Part shown: positions 23,601-33,181 of the stretch, in pieces
Position numbering within the stretch: position 1 is the first letter of the stretch
Layout of the letters: each line of letters begins with the position of its first letter
Source: Allolobophora icterica
Taxonomy: Eukaryota; Annelida; Clitellata; Crassiclitellata; Lumbricidae
DNA length: 64,000 bases
Assembly (NCBI GenBank): GCA_963556255.1
Contig: OY744615.1
Span: 14,852,112-14,916,111 of the forward strand
Reading direction: 5' to 3'
Translations under genes and position numbers: made by a program
The notes under the pieces: model-generated
What the model was told of the DNA's origin: nothing
Database searches by the model: none
What the model saw: the letters and a program-made list of their open reading frames with translations, nothing else

Positions 23601-23764
23601 ACGAGTTTACGATATCAACGACGGTGGAACACGAGAAAACGGTATAAAAATTTCGTTGTTTTCCACGAACAAATATAAAAGAAATCCCGTTTGTTTATCG
23701 ATTCACACACCAAGAAAAACCGTGACTTCTTTGAAAAGAGAAATCACCAAAGTAAACAAGTAAG

Positions 23765-26700
23765 ATGGAGAAACTAAGTGCTGAAAGACAAGCAGATATT
23801 AAGAAGATGTCTACGGAAAGGCTAAAACAGCGTTTGTTGAAAGCCGGTTTTAAAGAAGAACAATTAGAAGGTATGTCACGTGGTGACATGATGCAGGAAC
23901 TCGCCGATGTGTGGGTTAAGGAAGAAGTCGAAGAAGAAGGTGCAGTTGGCGGTGCCGTAGAAAAGGCTATTGGAAAACCTCCTGCGCCTATGTCTATGGA
24001 GATGTTGATGCAGTGGATGATGATGACTAGGCAGGAAGAGAAAGATAGAGAGGAGAAACGTAGACAAGAAGAGAAAGATAGAGAGGAGAAACGTAGACAA
24101 GAAGAGAAAGAAAGAGAAGATAAACGGAGACAAGAAGAGAAAGAAAAAGAGGATAGACGAAGACAAGAAGAGAAAGAGCTAAGACAGGAAGAATTACGTC
24201 TTCAGAGAGAGAAAGAAGAGAAAGCAGAACGTCTGCAGAGAGAGAAAGAAGAGAAAGCGGAACTTGCAAGGCAAGAAGAATTGCGCTTGCAGAGAGAGAA
24301 AGAAGAGAAAGCGGAACTTGCAAGGCAAGAGGAATTGCGTCTGCAAAGAGAGAGAGAAGATAAAGCAGAACAAGTGCGTAAGGCAGAACTTGAATTGCAA
24401 AAGAATCAGTTTGAGATTCAGTTAGAACAGTTGAAAAGAGATAGGGAAGATGCTGAAAGAAGAAGATTGGAGCAGATGATTGAATTTGAAAAAGCTAGAA
24501 AAAGTGATGAAGAGGTTCGTCAGCAACAGATTGAAGCAAAGAGAATGCGTGAAGAAGAAAAAGAAAAAGCGCGAACGTTAGAGTTGGAACGTGCAGAACA
24601 GATCAGACAAGAAGAACTCAAATTTCAGAAAGAAAGTTTGGAAAAGGCAGAGGCAGAAAGACAGGAACGTCTGAAACTGGAGAAATCAAAATTGACATTG
24701 AAAGAAACGCAAATGAGAGAAGAACGGGAAGCAGAAAGAAGGAAACAGCAAGAAAGTGAAACTTTGGTGTCAAAAATTAAGAAAATAGGTGATGCAATGA
24801 AGCATGTATTGCCTCAAATGCCAACTGATATGATGGAGGTGCCATTATATTTTGAAACAGTCGAGAACGCGTTTCGTAGTTTTGCTGTGGAAAAGCCGTT
24901 TTGGGTGAAATTATTACTACCATTGATGACGCCGAAAGCTCGAACCGTTCTGAATAGATTGTCATACGATGATCTAGACAATTATGATAGAGTCAAGCAG
25001 CACTTATTAAAAGAATTTAAATTGACCTCGAGAGAATACAGAGCCAGATTTGTGGATGCTAAGAAGACGACAGAAGAGACTTATACGATGTTTACGGCAA
25101 GACTGAAGAACTTGCTAAACTATTACGTGAGAAGTCGAAACGTGAACAGAGAGTATGATACGCTCTTTGATTTGCTGGTAGCGGATAAGCTGAAAGAATG
25201 TTTACCGCCAGGTCCACTACAGTTTGTATTGTCGAAGGAAGGGACTGACTGTCTCCAAGCTAGTGCAGTGGCAGACCTAGCAGACATTCATGTAAACAAT
25301 CGAATTGGGTTTGCATTCCCAAATATAAACAGTTATCCTTCTCAACGTTCCGTAAACCAAAGCCAGAGTGGAAAGTGGAAAAGTAATCCAGGAACAGGGA
25401 ATCAGTTCATAGGTAAAGAAGTCAAGGCTAGTGTCCCTGTACCCAATGAGACCAGAGAAGTGACGTTTGGTCGTCAGGGATTTAACAAATCGTCAGCGCC
25501 GTTTGCCAAGAGGGAAGGCAACACATCGTTTACGCAGTATAAGAGATATGAAAGCAATGAACAACGAGGTATGGTGGTGAAGCGTTGTCACAACTGTGGT
25601 TCAGACAAACATTTGGTTAAATTTTGTCCAGTTCCAGTGGCAGCAGCTAGTTCTAGCAGAAATCAAGAACACACAAGGGTGAATTTGATTCAAGTGGTTA
25701 GTGATACAGGTAATCAAACCGCGAGTCAAGAAAACCAAGAGACTGAAGTAAAGTCAGTAATGAAATGTGGTATTCAAAAAGAAATTCTATTGGATGCTGA
25801 AATTCAGAGAGAAGTCATAGGAAAAGATGACAGTCGAATATTGAAGAAATCGTTCTTGCAATATGTCGAGGTTGAAATTCGTGCAGTAGACGGTAAAGAG
25901 CCAGTGAAAGTCAAAGCACTGAGCGACTCGGGAGCAGAAATTCCGGTGATTAGTGAAGAATTACTGGAAGGCATGAAGGTGGAACAAATTGGAAAAGTGA
26001 ATTTGCAATGTGTGGCAGGAGATGCCATTCCTGCGAAGTTAGTGAAAGTCGATGTTAGACTGTGTGGTAGTGACGTGGAAGAAGAGGGATTTCCGCGTAA
26101 AATCCAGTGTTCACTTACACCTTATGTCACCTTGATGTGTGCTAGTATTGCAAAGATGGGCAGTACAGAAAGATTCTTGTTGCATCCAGAGATAATTGCC
26201 GAATTAAAAGCCGTACCACAGATGAAAGTTAAAACGATACAAGGAGATGTGAGTGTACGAGCAAATGTAATGACGAGAGCGCAGAGTCGGAAACAGGAAA
26301 TGGTAGATGTTGATGAGAAGAGTGAAACTGAAAGTTCCAGTGATGAGGAAAACGAAAGTAATGAGCAACGAAGCTTATCGCGAGATGGTGTAACATCAGA
26401 GATAAACGAGCAAGAGATGGCTGCATGCGAGAATGGCACATTAAATGAAACTGAAGAAGACAATGAATGTGATGTGGGGATAGGAGACTTGTATAGAGAT
26501 GAAGAGATGGATGAAGAACAAAAGGTGCAGATTGCCGATTCGAAGAAGTTCGAAGAGCAACAGAGAAAGGATGAATCGTTGAAGCCGTGGTGGAAGTTAG
26601 CACAAGAGAAAGAATCTGAATTCTGTGTGATCAACGGTTTATTGCATAAGAAATATCAGATATTAGACCAGACGATATATCAACTAGTGTTACCAAAAGA

Positions 26701-28585
26701 GAGACGAATTAAAGTGATGGAATTGGCGCATGAATCGGTATTTGGAGGACATCTAGGAGAAGAGAAAACAAGAGAACGAATAAAGTTGTCTTTTGTATGG
26801 CCAAAGATGAGAAGAGACATTGTGAAATTTTGTAAGTCTTGCGAGAAGTGTCAACTAAAGGCAAGGAGTCTGGTGATGGATAGAGTACCTATCACTCCGG
26901 TCTCAAGAGAAGAGGTCGCCTTCAAGAGAATGACGATGGACCTCGTTGGCCCGATCGATCCAGTATCTGCTGCAGGTCACAAGTATTGTTTATGCATTGT
27001 GGACTCGTGCACCAGATGGCCTACAATCTTCTTATTGAAATCGCTGACAGCGAAGGCTGTGTGTGAAGCATTGATGGAACTGTTCATGAACGTTGGTGTG
27101 CCGTCCGTGATCACCAGTGATCAAGGAACGAACTTCACAGCCAGTTTGACAAGAGAATTTCTCGATTTAATGGGCTGTAGTCCACGATTCGACACACCAG
27201 GACACCCAGAGGCTGCTGGATTAGTAGAGAGATGGAATCAGACATTTAAAAAGATGATCCATCATGTGATAATAGACAACCCGAGGAAATGGCACAAGAT
27301 AATTCCTTTCACAGTGTGGGCATTACGAGAAGTGCCGAATGCAACTACTGGAGTATCACCATATATGCTTGTCTATGGGAAAATTCCGAGAGGACCATTG
27401 GCAATATTAAAAGAGAGTTGGACTAGAGAAATAAACTTACCACCTCATGTTGGAGTTAAACCAGAAAAGTATTTAAAAGAACTCAAAGAAAATATGGAGA
27501 AAGCATTATTGTTTGCAGAATCCTACTCTCGAGAAAAGCAATTACAATACACGAATCAGTATAACAAGAGAGCAAAGCACAAAGAATTTGAAGCTGGTGA
27601 GAAAGTCATAGTTTTGTATCCAACGTCAACAAACAAACTTATTTCTCGATGGCATGGTCCATGTACGATCATACATCGAAGATCAAAGTACTCTTATTTA
27701 GTCGATATGGGTGAAAATGGTCGAAAAATAATTCACGCCAACAAGATCAGAAAATATGTTACTCGAGCATTAAGTTGTGGTCTAATCGTTGAAGAAGATG
27801 AAGATTTTGGTTCAGTGGTGGAATTACCAATGAGGAATGAGGTTCAAGATGACAAGAATTCACTTAACCTCGATCCTGAACAAATTAGCCATTTAACAGT
27901 AACTCAGCAAGAACAGTTGTTGAACGTTTTAAACAAATACTGTGACAGATTTTCAGAAAAACCTGGATTATGTACATTGGTCGAACACGAAATTGAACTA
28001 AAACCAGGATTTCGTGAAAAGGAATTTGCAGCATACCGAATTCCTTTGATTTATCGAGCAGAAGTGGAACGTCAGATTAAAGAAATGTTAAAAACAAACA
28101 TTATCAAACCATCATCGAGCAGAATGGCAAGCCCTTTGGTTATTGTTAAAAAGAAAGACGGATCTTTAAGACTTGCCTGTGACTACAGATACATTAACTC
28201 ATTCACAGTGGATTGTAAATATCCTATGCCGATTGTCAGAGACGTTTTAAACAAAGTTGGAAAGTCTAATGTGATTTCTATTTTGGACTGTCGAAGTGCT
28301 TATTGGACTTGTCCTGTAAAACAATCTGATCAATGGAAGACAGCTTTTGTAACACATAATGGACTGTATGAATTTACTCGTGTTCCTTTTGGAATGATAA
28401 ATTCAGGCCGAACTTTTGTTAAGGCGATAAATTTAGTTTTACAGCCTATAAGTGACTTTGCAGAACCGTATGTTGATGACATTGCTGTGCATTCTGACAG
28501 TTGGAAAGTTCACTTGCAGCATCTAGATGCATTTTTGATGCAAATGCGATTGCATAACGTTACTTTGAATTTGAAAATATGGTAA
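23765..28585 (+). CDS. Retrotransposon gag-protease-integrase-RT polyprotein
   Basis: A 1606-residue frame from ATG 23765. Order: N-terminal gag, then a long charged coiled coil of QEEKDREEKRR repeats (about 85-330). A gag capsid domain that looks SCAN-like in its second half covers about 338-520. A CCHC knuckle CHNCGSDKHLVKFC is at about 607-620 and an aspartic protease with DSGAE at about 718. The integrase HHCC zinc site is at about 992-1035, and the integrase core has Asp in MDLVGP (about 1058), Asp in SDQGTNF (about 1118) and Glu in VERWNQ (about 1154). RT follows from about 1400, with YVDD near 1568. It ends prematurely in RT; the rest continues in another phase at 28587. Gag and pol share one frame. 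It mobilises by reverse transcription in cytoplasmic particles, as for gypsy elements generally. Confidence 0.95.
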   Translation: MEKLSAERQADIKKMSTERLKQRLLKAGFKEEQLEGMSRGDMMQELADVWVKEEVEEEGAVGGAVEKAIGKPPAPMSMEMLMQWMMMTRQEEKDREEKRRQEEKDREEKRRQEEKEREDKRRQEEKEKEDRRRQEEKELRQEELRLQREKEEKAERLQREKEEKAELARQEELRLQREKEEKAELARQEELRLQREREDKAEQVRKAELELQKNQFEIQLEQLKRDREDAERRRLEQMIEFEKARKSDEEVRQQQIEAKRMREEEKEKARTLELERAEQIRQEELKFQKESLEKAEAERQERLKLEKSKLTLKETQMREEREAERRKQQESETLVSKIKKIGDAMKHVLPQMPTDMMEVPLYFETVENAFRSFAVEKPFWVKLLLPLMTPKARTVLNRLSYDDLDNYDRVKQHLLKEFKLTSREYRARFVDAKKTTEETYTMFTARLKNLLNYYVRSRNVNREYDTLFDLLVADKLKECLPPGPLQFVLSKEGTDCLQASAVADLADIHVNNRIGFAFPNINSYPSQRSVNQSQSGKWKSNPGTGNQFIGKEVKASVPVPNETREVTFGRQGFNKSSAPFAKREGNTSFTQYKRYESNEQRGMVVKRCHNCGSDKHLVKFCPVPVAAASSSRNQEHTRVNLIQVVSDTGNQTASQENQETEVKSVMKCGIQKEILLDAEIQREVIGKDDSRILKKSFLQYVEVEIRAVDGKEPVKVKALSDSGAEIPVISEELLEGMKVEQIGKVNLQCVAGDAIPAKLVKVDVRLCGSDVEEEGFPRKIQCSLTPYVTLMCASIAKMGSTERFLLHPEIIAELKAVPQMKVKTIQGDVSVRANVMTRAQSRKQEMVDVDEKSETESSSDEENESNEQRSLSRDGVTSEINEQEMAACENGTLNETEEDNECDVGIGDLYRDEEMDEEQKVQIADSKKFEEQQRKDESLKPWWKLAQEKESEFCVINGLLHKKYQILDQTIYQLVLPKERRIKVMELAHESVFGGHLGEEKTRERIKLSFVWPKMRRDIVKFCKSCEKCQLKARSLVMDRVPITPVSREEVAFKRMTMDLVGPIDPVSAAGHKYCLCIVDSCTRWPTIFLLKSLTAKAVCEALMELFMNVGVPSVITSDQGTNFTASLTREFLDLMGCSPRFDTPGHPEAAGLVERWNQTFKKMIHHVIIDNPRKWHKIIPFTVWALREVPNATTGVSPYMLVYGKIPRGPLAILKESWTREINLPPHVGVKPEKYLKELKENMEKALLFAESYSREKQLQYTNQYNKRAKHKEFEAGEKVIVLYPTSTNKLISRWHGPCTIIHRRSKYSYLVDMGENGRKIIHANKIRKYVTRALSCGLIVEEDEDFGSVVELPMRNEVQDDKNSLNLDPEQISHLTVTQQEQLLNVLNKYCDRFSEKPGLCTLVEHEIELKPGFREKEFAAYRIPLIYRAEVERQIKEMLKTNIIKPSSSRMASPLVIVKKKDGSLRLACDYRYINSFTVDCKYPMPIVRDVLNKVGKSNVISILDCRSAYWTCPVKQSDQWKTAFVTHNGLYEFTRVPFGMINSGRTFVKAINLVLQPISDFAEPYVDDIAVHSDSWKVHLQHLDAFLMQMRLHNVTLNLKIW

Positions 28586-28586
28586 G

Positions 28587-29264
28587 AGTGAGGTAAGGTT
28601 TATCGGTCATGTGGTTGGGTCTGGTAAGATAAAGATGAATCCAGACAGAATTGAAAGTTTGAGTAATTTGAAGATCCCAGAAACTAAGAAGCAAGTTAAG
28701 CAACTGCTTGGATTTTTTAATTATTACAGACAGTTTATTAAGGACTTTGCACAGATTGCGAAACCTTTATCTGATTTAACTAGTAAACGTGTTTCTGATA
28801 AGATTGATTGGACTGTTGAACATCAGCAAGCATTTGATTTACTTAAAGAGGCTGTGCGATCCAAAGTAGTGTTATATGTTTTTGAAGTGGGAAAACCATT
28901 CAATTTGTACTGCGATAGTAGTGACTTTGCAGTCGGTGCTGTTTTAACACAGATGGACGACAAGGGAATAGAACGCCCTGTGTCATTTATCAGTCAGAAA
29001 TTAACTGATACCCAGAAGAGATGGGCTACTGTGGAAAAGGAAGCCTATGCTATTGTTTGGGCTCTAAACAAGTTAAAAGAAATTATAATTGGATCAAAAA
29101 TTTTCATTTTTACTGATCACAATCCTCTTACATATTTGACTGAGTCAATGTCTAAGTCTGCTAAACTTGTGCGTTGGGCGTTAGCCTTACAAACTTTTGA
29201 TGTTGAGGTGAAGTACAAGAAGGGCAGATTGAATATTATTGCTGATTGTTTGTCAAGGTTATAA
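28587..29264 (+). pseudogene. RT C-terminal part and RNase H (frame-shifted)
   Basis: This frame is +1 relative to the upstream polyprotein. It begins with the conserved RT segment GKSEVRFIGH and continues through the RT connection (LLGFFNYYRQFI) to an RNase H domain (YCDSSDFAVGAVL, TDHNPL, and a terminal DCLSRL). It has no own ATG near its start. Compared with related RTs a few residues are missing at the junction, so a small deletion near 28570-28582 is the likely cause. I see no classic slippery site. The copy is therefore probably unable to make intact RT. Confidence 0.9.
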
Positions 29265-29359
29265 GTAATCGTAAGACTGTTTATTAATTAGATATATATA
29301 TATATGTTTCATGTATTTTGGTAATTTCGCAAATTTTGAAATTTAATTTGCTCAATTCC

Positions 29360-29378
29360 AGAAGAAGGAAGGAGGTAA
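29360..29378 (+). promoter_or_regulatory. Polypurine tract
   Basis: AGAAGAAGGAAGGAGGTAA lies directly before the 3' LTR, the expected primer for plus-strand synthesis. Confidence 0.85.
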
Positions 29379-29855
29379 TGTGAACTGAGTTTTGTGTACA
29401 GTCTTGCAGTGCGAGATATTAGCGTATATATATAGTGCGCTTACTTTAGTTTCACGTGTATATGTATATATGATAGATGTATAACGTTTAGTCTTAGTGA
29501 CACGCGCGGCCGGCCGATATCGGCAGCGGCGCGCTATATGTATATTATTAGATTTCGCCTAGGCGCACAGAAGGCAGGTGTGTCAAGAGGCGCGAAGAAT
29601 TATGCTGACTAGAGTTTTTTGAATTCGAGTATGTTCGCTGTAGTAGTGTGGCTGACTAGTTGAGTTGTAATCGAATTGAGTTCTGTCTGTTTGTTTCTTA
29701 TTAAACTGAAAAGATATTAAACTGTGTTGCTGATTAATTCAGGTTATACTTATACGTAGAATTAGTGTTCAAAAGGTGAACGTTAAATAGGCGTTAAGTA
29801 CGAAGAGAACAAGGATTTAATCAGAAGGATTGTCAACGGAAGGATTGGGTTGACA
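29379..29855 (+). repeat. 3' LTR, 477 bp
   Basis: Identical to the 5' LTR by eye, except for one missing C. The GAAGC duplication and the resumed polymerase B frame follow it. Confidence 0.97.
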
Positions 29856-29860
29856 GAAGC

Positions 29861-31532
29861 GTTCTACAGCAGGCTGTCACGAGAGAACATTTCTAATGAG
29901 GATTATCAACACGCCCAAAGAGTATGGAATGAATTCGACTGTAAAACTCTGGGCGACTATCACGACCTGTATCTCCGCACGGATGTACTTCTACTCGCAG
30001 ATGTCTTCGAGACCTTCAGATCCACTTCGATGAAGCACTACAGTCTGGACCCGGCTAACTACTTCAGCCTACCAGGAATGGCTTGGGACGCTTTGTTGAA
30101 AAAGACGAAGATCGAACTCGAACTTTTAACCGATATAGACATGCATTTGTTCGTAGAGAAAGGCCTAAGAGGCGGAATTTCGATGGTATCTAAGCGCTTC
30201 GCAAAAGCCAACAACCCACAATGCCCCGACTACGATACCACGAAGCCAGACAACTGGATCATGTATCTCGACGCGAATAATCTTTACGGCTGGGCGATGC
30301 AACAGCCACTGCCGGTTGGAGGATTTAGCTGGGAAAGTCCAACTCTCGATGAAGTGTTGGAAACTCCAGATGACGCGCCTGAAGGCTTCCTACTTGAAGT
30401 CGATCTCGGGTACCCGGAGCACCTCCACGAATCACATAGCGACTATCCCTTAGCACCGGAGACCCTGACAGTCCAAGAGGAGTGGTTGAGTGACTATCAG
30501 AATGTGCTTATGAACGAGTTGGGAGGCAAGTTCACAAAGCATGTGAAGTTAATACCAAGCCTACGACCTAAGGAGCGGTATGTGGTCCATTATAGAAATC
30601 TCAAACTCTACCTCTCGTTAGGGCTACGAGTTTCTAAAATTCATCGTGTCATTAAGTTTAGACAGGAGGCATGGATGGCTCCATACATCGAGATGAATAC
30701 GAAATTGAGAGCGAAGGCAACGTCGGAGTTTGAGAAGGATTTCTTCAAACTGGCTAATAATGCGGTCTTTGGAAAGACCATGGAAAATCTTAGAAAAAGA
30801 ATCAGAGTTAACCTGGTACCGACCTCAAAAGTTGACAAACTTCGTAAACTAATTGCTGACCCGGCCTACATATCACACAAAATCTTCAACGACCAACTCG
30901 CCGCGATTCACAGTTTGAAGAACAAGCTCAAGTTAAACAGACCTGTATATGTCGGCCAGGCTGTCCTAGACCTCAGCAAGCATCTGATGTACGACTTCTG
31001 GTACAACGATGTGAAAAACCAATACGGTGAAAAAGCCCAGTTGCTATATACAGACACTGACAGCCTGTTATTTCAGGTGGAAACTCCGAACGCCTATGCC
31101 GATATGTGGAATAAAAAACACCTATACGACCTCTCAGAGTTTCCAAGAGACAGCCCCTATTACGACGTCGAGAACAAGAAAGTCGTGGGAAAGTTCAAAG
31201 ATGAATGTAACGGAGTTGCCATAGCCCAATTCGTGGGACTGCGTCCGAAAATGTACTCGATCTTAAAATCGGGTGGTTCAGAGATCAGGAAAGCAAAAGG
31301 CGTTCAGAGAGCAGTTGTGAAGAAGGATCTGCACCACGAGCTATACAAGGAGTGCCTGTTCGAACGAGAAGAGATGCGGCACACACAAGTCGTGATTCGA
31401 AGCCACGACCACCAGATCGGAGTGTATGAGCAGAATAAGATCAGCCTCTCTCCATTAGACACAAAAAAGTGGATATCTCCGGACGGGATAACAACGCTGG
31501 CATATGGGCACTACAAAATCAACGACGGTTGA
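29861..31532 (+). pseudogene. polB: Polinton DNA polymerase B, C-terminal part
   Basis: This is the continuation of the polymerase after the retrotransposon, about 556 residues. It opens with the exonuclease III region (YHDLYLRTDVLLLADV) and then carries the polymerase motifs: A-type YLDANNLYGWAMQQPLP, B-type KLANNAVFGKTMEN, and C-type YTDTDSLLF with the catalytic Asp pair. The phase matches the upstream part once one target-duplication copy and the retrotransposon are discounted, and the two parts total about 1246 codons. There is no ATG at the start of this part. Its 3' end overlaps the convergent integrase gene by 14 bp. Confidence 0.95.
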
Positions 31533-32532
31533 GTATTCTATCGGGGGGTAGCTCAGTGCCCATAGGCACCAGAAGCAGCTCCTCACGTACAAAACCGCGG
31601 CCAGGCCCATCAACTAGATGGTATAAAGCCGGTTTACCAGCCTGCCGAACAACATCCAAAATAGCGTGGATGGTGAGCGACCAGTTAGGATCGGTGGCAC
31701 GTTTGCTTCCACCTTCGAGCTCGCCGGGAGCGTACAAATAGCGGACGAGAACGTCGTGTCTGAGAATAGGCTCATCCATTCCCCACAAACGACCTTTAGT
31801 TTGTGAATGAGAGGGCTTCTGTGTCACTTTAGCAGCTTTCATCGCTTCAACCGGCCTCATGTCGAGCAAGCGCGTCGGCTCATCGTTTAGTGTAGCTACA
31901 ACTTCGGGCAATCGTCGAACCCATTCCACTGACCGTTCTGATGACCCCCTTGCATCCAGGAGCAATTCCTGAGCGTATTGAGCACCGAAGAGTCGCTCAG
32001 CTAGAGTACGGTTAAAGCGTTCAACGATGCCCTGTTGGCGATGATTTGCGGCCTGTCCGCGTCTTACAAGAACGTCGTGCTTCGCCAGCAACGGTGTAAA
32101 ATCACCCATAAATTCGCGGCCAGGGTCGACCTGAAGAAGTCGAGGCCAAGTCAATGGACCCCTCTTATAGATCCGGCTTAAAGCGGCGGCGACTTCGGTC
32201 GCACTTTTGTTGATCAACGGTTCAGCTTCTTTGTATCGTGAGGCAACATCAACAACAGTGAGAGCGTATTTATAAGTCTTTCGACCTACTTTATCGTGAG
32301 GTAAAAACAAGAGATCGGCTTGGTGTACCGCGTTTGGTCGATTTTCATCGAACTTTGGACGCGGTATGCGGCGTGGAACGGGAAGATAAATCTGCCACAC
32401 AGCTTGTTTCTTCAACCAATCACGAGCCTCCGCCTCGGAAACTTTGGCGGCTGAGGCTAGTTTCTTCACCGCAGCCTTACCTCGCCAGTAACCTCTAGGG
32501 CTGTAATAGACGGCTGAAAGGTGCTTAGACAT
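31519..32532 (-). CDS. int: Polinton retrovirus-type integrase
   Basis: 337 residues from the ATG at 32532; the frame is open upstream, but that extension starts with a hydrophobic stretch atypical of the family. It catalyses integration of the element DNA. The catalytic triad is visible as Asp73 (HQADLLF), Asp136 (QVDPGREF) and Glu171 (GIVERFNR), with spacing close to D-D-35-E. The N-terminus has the YYSPRGYWRG segment. The C-terminus (LLVRYLYAPGELEG to VREELLLVP region) is an SH3/chromodomain-like tail. It is read opposite to polymerase B with overlapping 3' ends, and lies downstream of the PLA2 protein on the same strand. It appears intact. Confidence 0.95.
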   Translation of the reverse strand: MSKHLSAVYYSPRGYWRGKAAVKKLASAAKVSEAEARDWLKKQAVWQIYLPVPRRIPRPKFDENRPNAVHQADLLFLPHDKVGRKTYKYALTVVDVASRYKEAEPLINKSATEVAAALSRIYKRGPLTWPRLLQVDPGREFMGDFTPLLAKHDVLVRRGQAANHRQQGIVERFNRTLAERLFGAQYAQELLLDARGSSERSVEWVRRLPEVVATLNDEPTRLLDMRPVEAMKAAKVTQKPSHSQTKGRLWGMDEPILRHDVLVRYLYAPGELEGGSKRATDPNWSLTIHAILDVVRQAGKPALYHLVDGPGRGFVREELLLVPMGTELPPDRILNRR

Positions 32533-32582
32533 TTCAGTAATACTATATATTACAAACAGGTAAACACATACACAAATGATTT

Positions 32583-33161
32583 TCATTTGCGTTTTCGCTG
32601 GCTCGTTCTCACACCCATCCCTAGCCTCGACTTCGCTGACATAATGGCCGATACGAGCCGGGCATCCTTCTTCTCATAATCCGGAGTTTCATCGGTGAGT
32701 GCGATCTTCGACGCGGCCGCAGCGAGGATGTCATCTGCGTGGTTACGCCCCGGAGTATCTTTATGAACTGCGTATGCCACATCGTGGTGGAGGCACGCAC
32801 GGTCGAGCTGATTAACACCGTGATATCGCTGTGACAGCCGTTTGTCGAGTTTTGTGAATGGTCCACAGTAAGAGTACTTTCCCGTGTTCTGAAAAGAACC
32901 TCCCGGATTATCTTCCGAAGACATACCGGATGGAAGGCTCATATGCATTTCTGGTAGAGGTAGAGCGTTGAGGGCCCTATTCAGTAAAGAACCTCCAGTC
33001 TTTCGCACTTTAGAAGGCAAAATTTGGCTCTTCTTTGCACCGCAGACGGCACAGGCTCCCTTCTTGGCTGGCCGACCGTTTCGTAACTCGACGATTGTTT
33101 CATTTGAAGTCTCAGTATGTTTCTTACATCGTAGGCAATACATTGTGTTCGTTGAATACAA
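32583..33161 (-). CDS. Zinc-ribbon plus phospholipase A2-like protein
   Basis: 192 residues; ATG 33161 or the second ATG 33143 could be the start. The N-terminus has CLRCKK and CAVCGAKK, two CxxC pairs typical of a small zinc ribbon (DUF5679-like). The middle carries a phospholipase A2-like site: the calcium loop YCGPFTKLD, then DRACLHHDVAYAV with the catalytic His-Asp pair. This resembles the PLA2 domain of parvovirus VP1 and of related animal DNA viruses, where it breaches membranes during entry. The C-terminus is basic (RTSQRKRK). It is probably a virion protein. It is transcribed divergently from the ATPase with about 20 bp between start codons. Confidence 0.85.
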   Translation of the reverse strand: MYSTNTMYCLRCKKHTETSNETIVELRNGRPAKKGACAVCGAKKSQILPSKVRKTGGSLLNRALNALPLPEMHMSLPSGMSSEDNPGGSFQNTGKYSYCGPFTKLDKRLSQRYHGVNQLDRACLHHDVAYAVHKDTPGRNHADDILAAAASKIALTDETPDYEKKDARLVSAIMSAKSRLGMGVRTSQRKRK

Positions 33162-33181
33162 TCATAACTCGTTGTCTCTAT

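Larger units (their letters stand above)
22905..29855 (+). mobile_element. Gmr1-like Ty3/gypsy LTR retrotransposon
   Basis: LTRs at both ends start TGTGAACTG and end TTGACA. A 5-bp duplication GAAGC (22900-22904, 29856-29860) flanks the 6951-bp element. Domain order in the coding region is gag, protease, integrase, reverse transcriptase, RNase H. Integrase before RT is the Ty1/copia-like order known for the Gmr1 group of gypsy elements. The insertion lies inside the Polinton polymerase gene in the same orientation. The LTRs differ by one base, so it is recent. Confidence 0.95.

Noticed and set aside
24027..24400. Leucine-rich minus-strand frames
   Set aside because: They are the complement of the Lys/Glu/Arg-rich gag coiled coil.
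28560..28611. Programmed frameshift in the retrotransposon RT
   Set aside because: The shift is inside the RT domain, a few conserved residues are missing at the joint, and no slippery site or structure is evident; a small deletion is simpler.
31545..31575. tRNA-like start GGGGGTAGCTCAGTGCC
   Set aside because: It lies within the 3' end of the integrase coding frame; no cloverleaf or T-loop follows at the right distance.
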